A stretch of 29,641 nt of DNA. It comes from a virus. Below the pieces are notes generated by a model. That model was not told the DNA's origin. It worked only from the letters and a program-made list of their open reading frames with translations, and did not search any database. Of this stretch, positions 1-7,585 are shown one piece after another (the first letter of the stretch is position 1; every line of letters begins with the position of its first letter). The translations under genes were made by a program, and so were the position numbers. Where the stretch lies: positions 1 through 29,641 of the IMG/VR virus record IMGVR_UViG_3300029922_000244; one strand, 5' to 3'.

Positions 1-249
1 AGTTCCTTGTACGTCGTAGCAATTTTGGCGCAAAATAGGATGTTCTTCAAATGCACTTTCTAAAGGCCAATAAAGTTTTTCCCCTTCATGGTTAGTTACC
101 TCCATTTGTAATACAACATCTAACCCTACAAATAATTCCACCTGAGCATTTCTGTATTTAATATCACATACTAATTTATGCCAACACATACAAGATGTTA
201 CCACAACTTTATTTCTTACTATCCTAAAAGGTCTGAATCTTGAAATCAT
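1..249 (-). CDS. Hypothetical protein, 3' end outside window
   Basis: An open frame of 83 codons starts at the ATG at 247-249 and runs off the left edge, so the C-terminus is missing. The start is 5 nt after the stop of the 203-residue gene upstream, the spacing typical of this operon. The visible N-terminus is basic (MISRFRPFRIVRNK) and is followed by alternating hydrophobic stretches that look like beta strands. I do not recognise a family. It is the last early gene seen in this window. Confidence 0.6.
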   Translation of the reverse strand, partial: MISRFRPFRIVRNKVVVTSCMCWHKLVCDIKYRNAQVELFVGLDVVLQMEVTNHEGEKLYWPLESAFEEHPILRQNCYDVQGT

Positions 250-254
250 AATCT

Positions 255-866
255 TTACTTTTTTGAATTAATAACTTCTATAATTAAGGTTGTTTCCTGG
301 CGTAAGTTATGGGAGAGTAACAGGGAAATGAAAGAATCTTTAGCGTGTTTGTAGCTACCCCACCTTATATAATCAGCATAATTTTTATCAAAATGAAGTT
401 TACATATACCCTTCATTTCCACATCGTCCATATCCTTTGCCAGCTTCGGGGCTGAATATTCGCCGGTAGGTAATTTCATTCCATATGTTTGGTTATCTTT
501 AATATATGAAAGGATATTAAGGCGCAACGATACGCATACACCTTCCGGCACTTCCACCAGAAACCAATTTTTACCGTTATTTGAATGTTGTATCATCTTT
601 AAAATAGCCCTTTGCGGATTCTGCATGGATAGAACATAATCGGAATATTGCTGCATTAACATTTCAACCTCTCTTAAATCGCCATTTTTTGTAGTTTCAG
701 CTATCCACGCTTCCGGGCTTAGTATTTCTGTCTGTTGTGGTTTCCCAAACGACATGCAATACGCAACGTATATATCCATCATTTCATCTTCCATTTTGCA
801 ATCAAGTTCATTAGTGGCAATATCCCGATACCATGCTTTAAACTTTAGCGGTTGTGTCTGTTCCAT
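255..866 (-). CDS. Hypothetical protein (203 aa)
   Basis: A complete soluble protein without signal peptide or membrane segment. Its ATG overlaps the TAA of the upstream DUF1643 gene (TAATG), so translation is probably coupled. The N-terminus (KFKAWYRDIATNELD) faintly recalls the FRAWD start of YopX-type phage proteins, but the rest does not follow that family. No catalytic motif or metal-binding cluster is evident. I do not recognise it. The coupling and uninterrupted length make it a real gene. Confidence 0.75.
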   Translation of the reverse strand: MEQTQPLKFKAWYRDIATNELDCKMEDEMMDIYVAYCMSFGKPQQTEILSPEAWIAETTKNGDLREVEMLMQQYSDYVLSMQNPQRAILKMIQHSNNGKNWFLVEVPEGVCVSLRLNILSYIKDNQTYGMKLPTGEYSAPKLAKDMDDVEMKGICKLHFDKNYADYIRWGSYKHAKDSFISLLLSHNLRQETTLIIEVINSKK

Positions 867-1366
867 TAGTTGAATTTTATTAATTTAGGGTTTCCCTGAG
901 TTCCGTTATACATTAATGCGAGCGGATGCAGCGGTGCGCCTGATTTGCTTTTACCAAAACAAAAAGCATTTGGGAAAACCCGCTTTATTTCTTCGCCCCT
1001 TTCTTTTGCTTCTTTGAAATCGCCCCAACCGAAAATCACAGTTTTACGATGCCCTACTTCGATTAAAATTTCTAAGCAATTTTGCCAATCAAAAATATCT
1101 TTATAAATTTCTCCTTTCAAAATACCCGGTTTGCTGGAAATAATTGTAAAAAGGTTCATCATGTAAAAGCCGCCATAGCCTAATTTGGTAAGCATCCTTT
1201 TTAAAATGCTAATAGTCGGGTCCGGCTTATCGGCGTTGGCAGTAGATGGGTTTAGCCCTATAACCATAGCTATTGGTTTTGTTTCATCCCATATACGCCA
1301 TAGTTTGTAACGGTACTTCTTACATTCCGAAAATTCGGCTCCGTTGTTTTCAAATAGATTTTCCAT
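866..1366 (-). CDS. DUF1643 family protein
   Basis: This 166-residue protein matches the DUF1643 family, found in phages and scattered bacteria. Around residues 18-62 it carries the family signature: YRYKLWRIWD, then VIGLNPSTANA, then DPTI and a basic helix, followed by YGGFYMMNLF. Near residue 110 come the family's VIFGWGD segment and the closing HPLAL motif. The biochemical role of DUF1643 is not established. The length fits the family, so it appears intact. The start codon overlaps the stop of the 53-residue gene upstream and its own stop overlaps the next start, so it sits in a translationally coupled chain. Confidence 0.9.
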   Translation of the reverse strand: MENLFENNGAEFSECKKYRYKLWRIWDETKPIAMVIGLNPSTANADKPDPTISILKRMLTKLGYGGFYMMNLFTIISSKPGILKGEIYKDIFDWQNCLEILIEVGHRKTVIFGWGDFKEAKERGEEIKRVFPNAFCFGKSKSGAPLHPLALMYNGTQGNPKLIKFN

Positions 1367-1527
1367 TAGTTGATTATTTTGATTAATAATTTTGTTTGCA
1401 AAGTTGAATGTTGCTGCCCGGTCGGTGTTTTTTCATCCCATTTTATTTTAGCACTTCCATGCCCATCTTTTCTGAAATAGGAATTGGGAATAAAGATTGT
1501 TGTTCCATATACTTTATTGGTTTTCAA
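1366..1527 (-). CDS. Small protein, 53 aa, probable TTG start
   Basis: This frame ends in a TAA that shares its last base with the ATG of the DUF1643 gene (TAATG), the coupling used elsewhere in this operon. The reading has protein-like composition, for example KVYGTTIFIPNSYF and KIKWDEKTPTGQQHS. It has no ATG. The best start is a TTG at 1525-1527 inside the last codons of the upstream gene; an ATT lies one codon further up. The exact start is uncertain, but the frame remains open upstream into the neighbour. I recognise no family. Confidence 0.55.
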   Translation of the reverse strand: MKTNKVYGTTIFIPNSYFRKDGHGSAKIKWDEKTPTGQQHSTLQTKLLIKIIN

Positions 1528-1867
1528 AATCGTTATTAAAAGATACTTGAAAAAAGCAATTAGGAATATACTGCAATTTGCGTGTAAAATCCTTTATCGC
1601 CCTTCTTAATTCACAGTTTTTAGTAAAAGTTATTTGTCTTATCTTTTTATTGCGGTGTGGCAAATCCTCGAAAACTTTGATCGTTCCTGATAATTCATTC
1701 ATCTTGGTTTTATCCCAATCCTTAATTTCAGAATTGTGTATGTTATTCATCTCCATAGCTGCTAATAATATTTCATTTTCAATTTCCAATTCAGCGATGA
1801 TTTGATTATTGATAATCATTTCACTCCTAAGTTGCCTTTTGTACCTGCTTTTTGATGTTGGTTTCAT
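1514..1867 (-). CDS. Hypothetical protein (117 aa)
   Basis: A small basic protein whose N-terminal third is probably helical (SRYKRQLRSEMIINNQIIAEL), with a short coiled-coil-like stretch rich in isoleucine, leucine and glutamate. The C-terminal part has lysine- and arginine-rich segments consistent with nucleic acid contact, but this is only an impression. No family is recognised. It starts 19 nt after the stop of the gene before it, and its 3' end overlaps the TTG-started 53-residue frame. Confidence 0.65.
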   Translation of the reverse strand: MKPTSKSRYKRQLRSEMIINNQIIAELEIENEILLAAMEMNNIHNSEIKDWDKTKMNELSGTIKVFEDLPHRNKKIRQITFTKNCELRRAIKDFTRKLQYIPNCFFQVSFNNDFENQ

Positions 1868-1886
1868 TGTGCTTTCCGTTTACCAC

Positions 1887-2237
1887 CTACTTTATAATAT
1901 CTATCCCGTTCCCGCTTACCTCTTTTACATGCTCTTCCAAAACACCCAGCAATTCACCCACCCCATCACGTCCACAGCAAAACTCAATAAGCAATGAAAC
2001 ATCATGCAGTTCATCCTTATTCAAGTCCACTTTTAATATCTCCCATTGTTCAGGTTTCACTTTTACCATGATAGATTTTGTAAGCCGGTTGATGCTGTTC
2101 TGCATATTGTTGAAATCCATTTTCAAAAGTGAAATGCAGCAAGGGGATAGCTTTGCGTTATCAATTTCAAAACCAAGTATCTTATTCAGATAAAGGATAC
2201 GGCGCAGGTCTTGGGCAAATTGTTGGGTTGGGGTCAT
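1887..2237 (-). CDS. Hypothetical protein (116 aa)
   Basis: A soluble, mostly helical-looking protein. Its ATG overlaps the TGA of the 84-residue gene upstream (ATGA at 2234-2237), which supports both start and reality. Two cysteine pairs (PCC and FCC) occur but without the spacing of a zinc ribbon. No family is recognised. Confidence 0.65.
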   Translation of the reverse strand: MTPTQQFAQDLRRILYLNKILGFEIDNAKLSPCCISLLKMDFNNMQNSINRLTKSIMVKVKPEQWEILKVDLNKDELHDVSLLIEFCCGRDGVGELLGVLEEHVKEVSGNGIDIIK

Positions 2238-2488
2238 ATTCCTTGTTTGTTATTTAAAAAGTCCAAATAAAGCTGGCCAATATCTCCCGGCACTTTCAGC
2301 CATTTAGCGAACGCCTTGGCTGCTTCCTGCTTCAATAGTTCCGGCTCCCATTCCTTATAAGGTAAAGGCAATACAGAGGCGTAAATAGCCGACATTATCT
2401 TGTCGGTCATTATCTGGGGCAAGTCGTAATGGCAAACTATATTCAATACGCGTACCCTGAGTAATTCTTCGTCTATGGTTTCTGGCAT
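2234..2488 (-). CDS. Hypothetical protein (84 aa)
   Basis: A short acidic helical protein with repeated leucine- and alanine-rich stretches (EELLRVRVLNIV, KQEAAKAFAKWL). It ends in an ATGA overlap with the following gene and begins 1 nt after the stop of the preceding one. I recognise no domain. Coupling on both sides is the main evidence that it is translated. Confidence 0.65.
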   Translation of the reverse strand: MPETIDEELLRVRVLNIVCHYDLPQIMTDKIMSAIYASVLPLPYKEWEPELLKQEAAKAFAKWLKVPGDIGQLYLDFLNNKQGI

Positions 2489-2489
2489 A

Positions 2490-2963
2490 TCATACGGTTT
2501 TTACAACCCCGGCATCTATGAGGTCTTGTGGTGAATAAATGCCATAGCCGCAGTTATAGGATGGTTTAAGTGTACCATCTGGACGGGTTGATGAGCGGAG
2601 AAAATCAATAGAATGTAATAGTCTTTCTTTACTATATGAAATCCATGATTTAACACAATATATCTTAGATGAATCGCCGCCAATTGGGTCATTTTGATTA
2701 TTTGCTTTCATCCAATTATTGAAACATACAATAGCATCCTCATCACTTATATCGGTAATGTTTTTAAGTAGAAGTTGCAAATCGGCAATAGGATAATACC
2801 CACTTGCGTCATTTTGCCTGCTATACACTAATTCAACAAGGTGCTTTTTGAAATTAATTGCTGCCATTGCGGGATAGATATAATCCTTTCCCTTCCTGCT
2901 AATTTCAGCATTTGGATACGCCGCAAATATCCGGGGCAGTTCTTCTTGTTTTATCTGTATCAT
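2490..2963 (-). CDS. Hypothetical protein (157 aa)
   Basis: The open frame extends to an ATG at 2999, but that would overlap the preceding gene by 26 nt. The internal ATG at 2961-2963 lies 10 nt after that gene's stop and gives a more typical N-terminus (MIQIKQEELPRIF), so I chose it. The protein is soluble, with an early AAYPNAEISRKGKDYIYPAMAAI stretch that may form a beta-alpha unit. The C-terminus has a YSPQDLIDAGVV segment resembling a small helix-turn end. No family is recognised. Confidence 0.65.
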   Translation of the reverse strand: MIQIKQEELPRIFAAYPNAEISRKGKDYIYPAMAAINFKKHLVELVYSRQNDASGYYPIADLQLLLKNITDISDEDAIVCFNNWMKANNQNDPIGGDSSKIYCVKSWISYSKERLLHSIDFLRSSTRPDGTLKPSYNCGYGIYSPQDLIDAGVVKTV

Positions 2964-2973
2964 AAGTTTTGTT

Positions 2974-3270
2974 TTAATTAGTAATAAGGGTATCGCCATC
3001 TAACATAATAAAAGTATGATAATATCCCTTGTTGAATATCTCAATATTCGTGCTGTCGGGTATCCGATACATAACCACCGTATCACGATACACAACCACC
3101 GTATCAACCCTTCTATACCTATCTGTATCGCTGTAATACGCCGTGCTGTCGGGTGCTACGGACATATCGGGTTTGTGATGGGAGTTCCTTGCGAACAAGG
3201 TTATTAGTGCCGCTATTATAGCTAATGCGATAATGCCTAAGATTGTGGCTTGCGTTTTGGAGTGTATCAT
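2974..3270 (-). CDS. Small single-pass membrane protein (98 aa)
   Basis: A hydrophobic helix covers roughly residues 9-27 (TILGIIALAIIAALITLF) after a short positive N-terminus, followed by a polar tail that would face the periplasm. The tail holds an imperfect internal duplication, DTVVVYR then DTVVMYR, encoded by adjacent repeats near 3070-3105. There is no lipobox cysteine. Its ATG overlaps the TGA of the 56-residue membrane protein upstream, so the two may act together. A spanin or inner-membrane exclusion role is possible, but nothing in the sequence shows it. Confidence 0.7.
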   Translation of the reverse strand: MIHSKTQATILGIIALAIIAALITLFARNSHHKPDMSVAPDSTAYYSDTDRYRRVDTVVVYRDTVVMYRIPDSTNIEIFNKGYYHTFIMLDGDTLITN

Positions 3271-3437
3271 AAGTCGAGTAGTTTATTCATGATTTTGTAA
3301 TCAATGATAGATAAAAGTGCCAATATCACTGAGAAAATATAATAAATAATTCCGCCATGAGCAAGGCACATAAGGAATAATGTCAGGTCAAAAATGATGT
3401 TCAGCAATATCCATATAAATTGCAGTAGTAGTTTCAT
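3267..3437 (-). CDS. Small two-helix membrane protein (56 aa)
   Basis: A short gene defined by ATGA overlaps at both ends: its start overlaps the DUF551 stop (3434-3437) and its stop overlaps the start of the 98-residue membrane protein (3267-3270). It reads MKLLLQFIWILLNIIF, a second hydrophobic block (GGIIYYIFSVILALLSII), and a short basic end. Size and topology are holin-like, but it lies in the early operon next to recombination genes, so a lysis role is not supported by context. No family recognised. Confidence 0.7.
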   Translation of the reverse strand: MKLLLQFIWILLNIIFDLTLFLMCLAHGGIIYYIFSVILALLSIIDYKIMNKLLDL

Positions 3438-3688
3438 ATCGTTTCAGTTTTAGCGGGTGGTGGGAGGGGTTGCCAATGGGTAATAGTTAAAGTTATCTGC
3501 AGAGGGTATTTGGTCGCATCATAAAAACCATTTATGCAAGTTAAAATATACTTCCTAATATACTTCCTAACATAAATATTTCCATTGCTTGAAATGCACA
3601 AAACCATTTGTTTATTTTCCGGCAATCTATCCCTCACATCAACCCATCCGCTTTGCGCCTCGTGGTAGTATTGAGCGTAGTTTTCCAT
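3434..3688 (-). CDS. DUF551 family protein
   Basis: An 84-residue protein with the DUF551 pattern of small phage proteins: GWVDVRDRLPENKQMVL near residue 14, a middle beta region, and a closing THWQPLPPP motif. Residues 39-48 hold a small duplication (VRKYI then RKYIL), mirrored in the DNA near 3547-3570. DUF551 has no known biochemical role. It is the first gene after a roughly 180-nt spacer holding the tRNA-like element, and its stop overlaps the next start. Confidence 0.8.
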   Translation of the reverse strand: MENYAQYYHEAQSGWVDVRDRLPENKQMVLCISSNGNIYVRKYIRKYILTCINGFYDATKYPLQITLTITHWQPLPPPAKTETI

Positions 3689-3829
3689 TGTACTTTCTAA
3701 GCAAGGGTGATTTGGTCTATCTCGTGCAAAAAAAGACTTATCTAACCATTAACCTGCGTTCATTATCTTTTCCATAATCAAAGTTTAAAATTCATGGTGA
3801 TGGGTTTACCCACACAAAATAATAGTTTG

Positions 3830-3872
3830 CAGCCTTCCCGGAAACGAACCGGGAATTACTACCATAAGGCTA
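3830..3872 (-). ncRNA. tRNA-like acceptor/T-arm hairpin (candidate)
   Basis: Read on the minus strand, TAGCCTT (3872-3866) can pair with AAGGCTG (3836-3830) as a 7-bp stem with one T-G wobble. Directly stacked on its 3' arm is a 5-bp stem, CCCGG/CCGGG, with the 7-nt loop TTCGTTT (3853-3837). This is the geometry of a tRNA acceptor stem plus T arm, joined by only 12 nt where the D and anticodon arms should be. The loop lacks the usual A58, and no CCA follows. The 5' arm begins at the TAG stop of the DUF2303-like gene. A 12-nt palindrome (TGGGTTTACCCA, 3801-3812) follows in the same spacer. It could instead be a processing or termination hairpin. Confidence 0.4.
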
Positions 3873-4607
3873 TTTGTGAATGATTACGAACCCATTACAG
3901 GCGTTCAATTCACCTTCAAAAATCTTATCAATGGAGCTTTCTATATACTCCACCAATTCGGGGCTTTCAAGCCAAAATGCAAAACCCATGGCCGTTACAT
4001 CCATGCAGATTTCAACCTTTATTTTTTCGGCATCAAAACCTTTGAAAATAGGAATGAGTAGATAAAATTCGTCAATCCATTTTTCAGGCATGTTTACTTT
4101 TTGCTCGAACAAACCCTTTTTGTTTCCCTTCCGGTCTGTCGCCGCCTGCATTTCAGTTTCACTTTTCAAAGTGATGTTTGACAGGTTGGCAACTATTTGG
4201 GTGTGCAGTTCCTTGTCGTCAAAATACAGTTTGTTGAACCGTAATAATTTCAACAACGCTTCCCGGCTGAATGTCTTTTCCTGATTGATGCAAAAAGCAT
4301 TCAGTTCATTCGACTGCGCCAATGTTGCGGTAATGGTAGTGCAATAAAAGTTTTCCGGGTCAAGCTGCAAAACGATACTACGGGCATCTTTATTGCAGGT
4401 AATGATTGCCCGTTTTTTATCTATCGCCTGTAACCCAAACCCTTCGCCGTCCATTTCCCGGCAGGCTAAGAAATTGCTGATACTGTGAATGTCGCCGCTA
4501 ATGACTATTATTTGCGGTTCATTTAGCGGGAGTTGGTCAACCGCTTTACCTTCCCGGATTGTTATTTCATTTCCGGTAGGCTGGATGTAATACTTTGTTT
4601 CGGACAT
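3870..4607 (-). CDS. Probable DUF2303-like phage protein (245 aa)
   Basis: A complete soluble protein. The second half resembles the DUF2303 (YfdQ-like) layout as I remember it: a helical block ending in a FDDKELHTQIVANLS segment, then EMQAATDRKGNKKG, then a beta-rich end beginning MPEKWIDEFYLLIPIF and continuing MGFAFWLESPEL. This order of an IPxKF-like strand, IPIF and a late FW pair is the reason for the call, which is tentative. DUF2303 proteins occur in phage early or recombination regions, as here, and have no assigned activity. Its TAG stop forms the first bases of the tRNA-like hairpin downstream. Confidence 0.45.
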   Translation of the reverse strand: MSETKYYIQPTGNEITIREGKAVDQLPLNEPQIIVISGDIHSISNFLACREMDGEGFGLQAIDKKRAIITCNKDARSIVLQLDPENFYCTTITATLAQSNELNAFCINQEKTFSREALLKLLRFNKLYFDDKELHTQIVANLSNITLKSETEMQAATDRKGNKKGLFEQKVNMPEKWIDEFYLLIPIFKGFDAEKIKVEICMDVTAMGFAFWLESPELVEYIESSIDKIFEGELNACNGFVIIHK

Positions 4608-4641
4608 TTTTGTTTGTTTTTGGTATGCTGAATTAATAAAA

Positions 4642-5073
4642 TTACTTGGTTCCGGTTTTCAAATTGTCGGGAATAAACAACCTGCTTTGCCCTTTCTTTT
4701 CTACCGGGGTCAACCTGCGTTTTTCTATCAGGTCGCCGGATTTATCAAAGGTTTCCATATAGCCGCTTTCGTAATTGGCAATGTCATAAAGGATACCTTC
4801 TTTTTTCGCTGCACCGGATTTGATTTCATTTCTGATTTCCCGGTTTTTAACCTTTACTTCTTTTATCTGGTCGCTGAATTCTGTCGCCGCTTCTTTTTTG
4901 GCATCTTCCAAATCCTCTATTTCAAGAGCATTTTTAAAGAAATCCGATTTGCGGTTTTCGATTTCATCGTCCGATAAAGGAGCATCATAACTTTCCTGCC
5001 GAACCTTATCGGCGGTGTCTTGCAATACTTGTATCCTTTCCTGTTCGGATACATCAGGCATGAATTTGTCCAT
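4642..5073 (-). CDS. Hypothetical coiled-coil phage protein (143 aa)
   Basis: A highly charged protein with a long predicted helix or coiled coil over about residues 50-90 (rich in Glu, Lys and Asp, with heptad-like spacing in EIEDLEDAKKEAATEFSDQI). A small beta unit follows (GYMETFDKSGDLIEKRRLTP), a pattern I have seen in hypothetical proteins near phage recombination genes. No enzymatic motif is visible. It lies between the 43-residue gene and the DUF2303-like gene and is probably cotranscribed with both. Confidence 0.7.
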   Translation of the reverse strand: MDKFMPDVSEQERIQVLQDTADKVRQESYDAPLSDDEIENRKSDFFKNALEIEDLEDAKKEAATEFSDQIKEVKVKNREIRNEIKSGAAKKEGILYDIANYESGYMETFDKSGDLIEKRRLTPVEKKGQSRLFIPDNLKTGTK

Positions 5074-5108
5074 TGGTTTCTGTTTTATTTATTGGTTAAA
5101 AAATACTG

Positions 5109-5240
5109 TTAAACACATTCCTCTTTATATTGCATATAATACTTCTCAATCTTCCAACCCGGCGTTACCGCAACCATGTCCGGGGTCAGCATATACGGTT
5201 CGTTTAAGTGGGCGTATTGGGGCTGGAGGATGTAGGTCAT
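5109..5240 (-). CDS. Small protein (43 aa)
   Basis: The start overlaps the stop of the zinc-ribbon-like gene upstream in an ATGA (5237-5240). The product reads MTYILQPQYAHLNEPYML and continues with PGWKIEKYYMQYKEECV, a normal protein composition rich in tyrosine. No domain is recognised. The coupling is the main evidence. Confidence 0.6.
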   Translation of the reverse strand: MTYILQPQYAHLNEPYMLTPDMVAVTPGWKIEKYYMQYKEECV

Positions 5241-5482
5241 ACTTTTAGTTTGCTCATTGGGGAAATGCCTACCTTAAATAAATCAAGTTGGTTAGGGTCA
5301 ATAACGGGCGGTAGTTCCGATTCATCAATATACCACTCCTCGTAATAATCATGTACTTTTCCATCACATTCTATACACCAGTTGCAAGCCAATGTATTTA
5401 CCCCTTCCGGTATTTCATTAGTGCGTGGCAGCGTATGGACTTTCCCGCAACATTTACAAAGTAATTTGATTTGTAGTTCCAT
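5237..5482 (-). CDS. Small zinc-ribbon-like protein (81 aa)
   Basis: Two cysteine clusters, CKCCGKVH near residue 9 and CNWCIECDGKVH near residue 33, are spaced like the two knuckles of a zinc ribbon. An acidic, tyrosine-rich segment (DYYEEWYIDESELPP) and a short C-terminal tail follow. The likely role is binding nucleic acid or a protein partner; the sequence does not say which. Its stop overlaps the start of the 43-residue gene. Confidence 0.65.
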   Translation of the reverse strand: MELQIKLLCKCCGKVHTLPRTNEIPEGVNTLACNWCIECDGKVHDYYEEWYIDESELPPVIDPNQLDLFKVGISPMSKLKV

Positions 5483-5486
5483 AGTT

Positions 5487-6047
5487 TTATTTTAAAAATT
5501 CTACAGCTTCAATTATTTTCTCAGTCTTTATATCACCTTGCAGATTATGCAAAGGACAAACCAAACGCCCATCACGCTCTAACATATGCGTTCCGTAGTG
5601 AGGGCATTTCCTGCCAGCACATGATTTGCCGAGCATTGTTTTCTGCCAGATAAACCATTTCGTTTGAGTTCCGTCATTCAAATAATGAGATGGCGGATTT
5701 GTTCCCGTGGTTAGTCTTTTGCATTTCTTTTTAGTTACAATAAAACCTTCAAATCTTGTTATAACAAGTGTATTGTCAGCATTCACCGCCTTATTACTTA
5801 TTCCAGATGCGTTAGTGTCGAAGTTGTCCCCGGTAATTGATTTGCCTTTTGTAAACCGCCCATCTATATGAATGTGTTTATGAAGTGTTCCTATTTCTTT
5901 ATCAGAATGAAAAAACCCGATCACCGGCACTTTCTTTATTACTTTTTTTTCATTAAACAAATACGATATAATAGCGCAATTTACATTATAGTATTTGCCG
6001 ACTATCAGGTTTTCATCTTCCTTAAATGGGATAAGTTCTTTTGCCAT
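5487..6047 (-). CDS. Phage protein with Rieske-like Cys/His motif (186 aa)
   Basis: The C-terminal region contains C148-P-H150 and, 13 residues later, C164-P-L-H167 in the context RDGRLVCPLHNLQGD. This is the pattern of a Rieske [2Fe-2S] site (CxH...CxxH), though the gap is shorter than the 15-17 or more residues usual in that fold. Another cysteine (C143) lies just before it. The N-terminal half has VPVIGFFHSDKEIG and HKHIHIDGRF, which I associate with a recurrent uncharacterised phage family. A zinc site using the same ligands is the main alternative. It lies directly downstream of the exonuclease gene, 10 nt away. Confidence 0.6.
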   Translation of the reverse strand: MAKELIPFKEDENLIVGKYYNVNCAIISYLFNEKKVIKKVPVIGFFHSDKEIGTLHKHIHIDGRFTKGKSITGDNFDTNASGISNKAVNADNTLVITRFEGFIVTKKKCKRLTTGTNPPSHYLNDGTQTKWFIWQKTMLGKSCAGRKCPHYGTHMLERDGRLVCPLHNLQGDIKTEKIIEAVEFLK

Positions 6048-6057
6048 TGGTTGCTTG

Positions 6058-6828
6058 TTATTCGGTTATTACAGGGCGTTCAATTAAAAACTTCCCTGCT
6101 TTCTCAACTTGCGCGGTAAGGAAATCCTTATCGGCTTGGGGTATCTCAAATCTTATTATATTGATATTCTTGAAAAAGCCGTCATCCTCAATAAATGGTA
6201 TGTCGGCAACGCTATAATCCATCCAACGCAAATCAGGTACATCTTTTGCTTTGTTCATTATACCCAATAACTCGCTGCGGTAAGGGCAATAAATAATGAG
6301 TTCAGCATGGGTGCAATTATTGATAATGGCATTGCTCACCAGTTGCCAATAATAGGTATTACCTTTTATGTGTTTTGGGTAATTAAACCCATTGTGCTTA
6401 AATCCGTTCCTTATAGCATCCATAGCCTCTTTGCCGGACTTTCCAAGATAGAGCGGCAGTATGAGTTGGCAAAAGGATTTTGGCGTAAAAGGTGCTTTGA
6501 AATCCGTTACGGCTAATTTCCCTTCTTTATCGCATAAACCATCCTTACTGCCACACCAATAGGGAATAGTTGGGTGAACATCGGTAATGTCGCTACAAAG
6601 GGTATAGCTAATACCTAACCTATCAAATACCTCAACTTCCACATGCTTGCCCCAGCTTGTTTCCTTTGAGTTAAATTCCTTGTCTAAGGAAGCGTCAAGA
6701 TACCGCTCCATATTTGTTTCGGCTATATAGGTATTGGCGGCTACCAACCATTCCCCTTTAGCGTCAACTGTGGCCAAGGCGACTATGCCGGAACTTGTAA
6801 AGTTGCCATTTCTTATTGCGTCCATCAT
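6058..6828 (-). CDS. YqaJ/lambda-type recombination exonuclease
   Basis: A 256-residue PD-(D/E)XK nuclease of the YqaJ/RedAlpha kind, which resects double-stranded DNA ends 5'-3' to feed an annealing protein. Visible motifs are TSWGKHVEVEVFDRL (residues 58-71, conserved acid), WCGSKDGL with D96, and VTDFKAP with D109 and K111, followed by a helix with FCQLILPLYL, where Q aligns with the conserved core glutamine. The partner annealing gene lies immediately upstream with an ATGA overlap (6825-6828), the usual arrangement for such pairs. A second ATG directly follows the first. Confidence 0.85.
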   Translation of the reverse strand: MMDAIRNGNFTSSGIVALATVDAKGEWLVAANTYIAETNMERYLDASLDKEFNSKETSWGKHVEVEVFDRLGISYTLCSDITDVHPTIPYWCGSKDGLCDKEGKLAVTDFKAPFTPKSFCQLILPLYLGKSGKEAMDAIRNGFKHNGFNYPKHIKGNTYYWQLVSNAIINNCTHAELIIYCPYRSELLGIMNKAKDVPDLRWMDYSVADIPFIEDDGFFKNINIIRFEIPQADKDFLTAQVEKAGKFLIERPVITE

Positions 6829-7568
6829 TTTGTGGTTAAATAATTATACAATTTTATGTAGCTTTTTTCTTCTTTTTTATCAACAATCCGGTTTGCGCTT
6901 TTAAGTTCGTCCGCCGAAAGCGTATCTTTCTTTTTGTCCAGCAATGCCGCTACCTGTTCAATAGTTGGCTTAAATACCTCCTCTGAAAACATGGTTATAT
7001 TTTGCGTGAACTGAATTGCATTTTTCTGTATCTCCCCGCCGAAAATCCGCCCCAATTTATCGTAAGCGTTTTTCTCAGCGTAGGTCGCTGCGGAAGGCGC
7101 GGCTTTCATTACACCGTCAAATTTTATTTTTGTCAGGTCGCTGGCACTAAACCCGGCATCTGTTTGTACGCCTTGCGCACCAATGCCGTCCATGAATAGT
7201 TTTTCCCCCGTAATGGGATGGCGGTAATTTATCCGCACTACCACCACTTCACTTTGGAAGTGCTGGTAAACATTCCTGATTTCCACTTCAACAATACCAA
7301 AAAAACGCTTGCCTAAAAGTCGCTGCTTATCAACAGGTATGTACTTCAACGGCTCTTTAATATCTTTTCCATCAGGTGTTTCCCCAACCTTTACGCGAAT
7401 AGTAGGATGAGATAATATCCATTCCTTTGGCGGTTCGGCATTGATAGAAATATTGAACTGGTCAATAGCCGCTAATGTTTCAAGGCTGTAACCGCCATTA
7501 CTACCGTCTGATAACGCTATCAGTTCCGCTATTGTCGGGGGCTTCCATACTGCTATTTCGTTTGCCAT
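6825..7568 (-). CDS. Rad52-like single-strand annealing protein
   Basis: A 247-residue protein likely to anneal complementary single strands in phage recombination. The central part fits the Rad52/Sak-type core: YIPVDKQRLLGKRFFG, a beta sheet (GIVEVEI..., SEVVVVRINYRHP), then GIGAQGVQTD and the helix DGVMKAAPSAATYAEKNAYDKLGRIFG near residues 150-176, which corresponds to the family's conserved alanine-rich, lysine-bearing helix before LGRxFG. A RecT or ERF assignment is less likely but not excluded. Overlap with the downstream YqaJ-type exonuclease gives strong context. Confidence 0.75.
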   Translation of the reverse strand: MANEIAVWKPPTIAELIALSDGSNGGYSLETLAAIDQFNISINAEPPKEWILSHPTIRVKVGETPDGKDIKEPLKYIPVDKQRLLGKRFFGIVEVEIRNVYQHFQSEVVVVRINYRHPITGEKLFMDGIGAQGVQTDAGFSASDLTKIKFDGVMKAAPSAATYAEKNAYDKLGRIFGGEIQKNAIQFTQNITMFSEEVFKPTIEQVAALLDKKKDTLSADELKSANRIVDKKEEKSYIKLYNYLTTK

Positions 7569-7585
7569 GTTTTAGTTTTTAATTG

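Noticed and set aside
2974-3437. Holin/spanin lysis pair
   Set aside because: Two adjacent small membrane proteins fit by size, but they lie in the early operon, without endolysin nearby and without lipobox or other lysis features.
3830-3872. Phage attachment site copied from a host tRNA 3' end
   Set aside because: The 7-nt partner upstream makes a closed structure that a simple 3' fragment would not have, and no integrase is visible; it remains possible and is mentioned in the finding.
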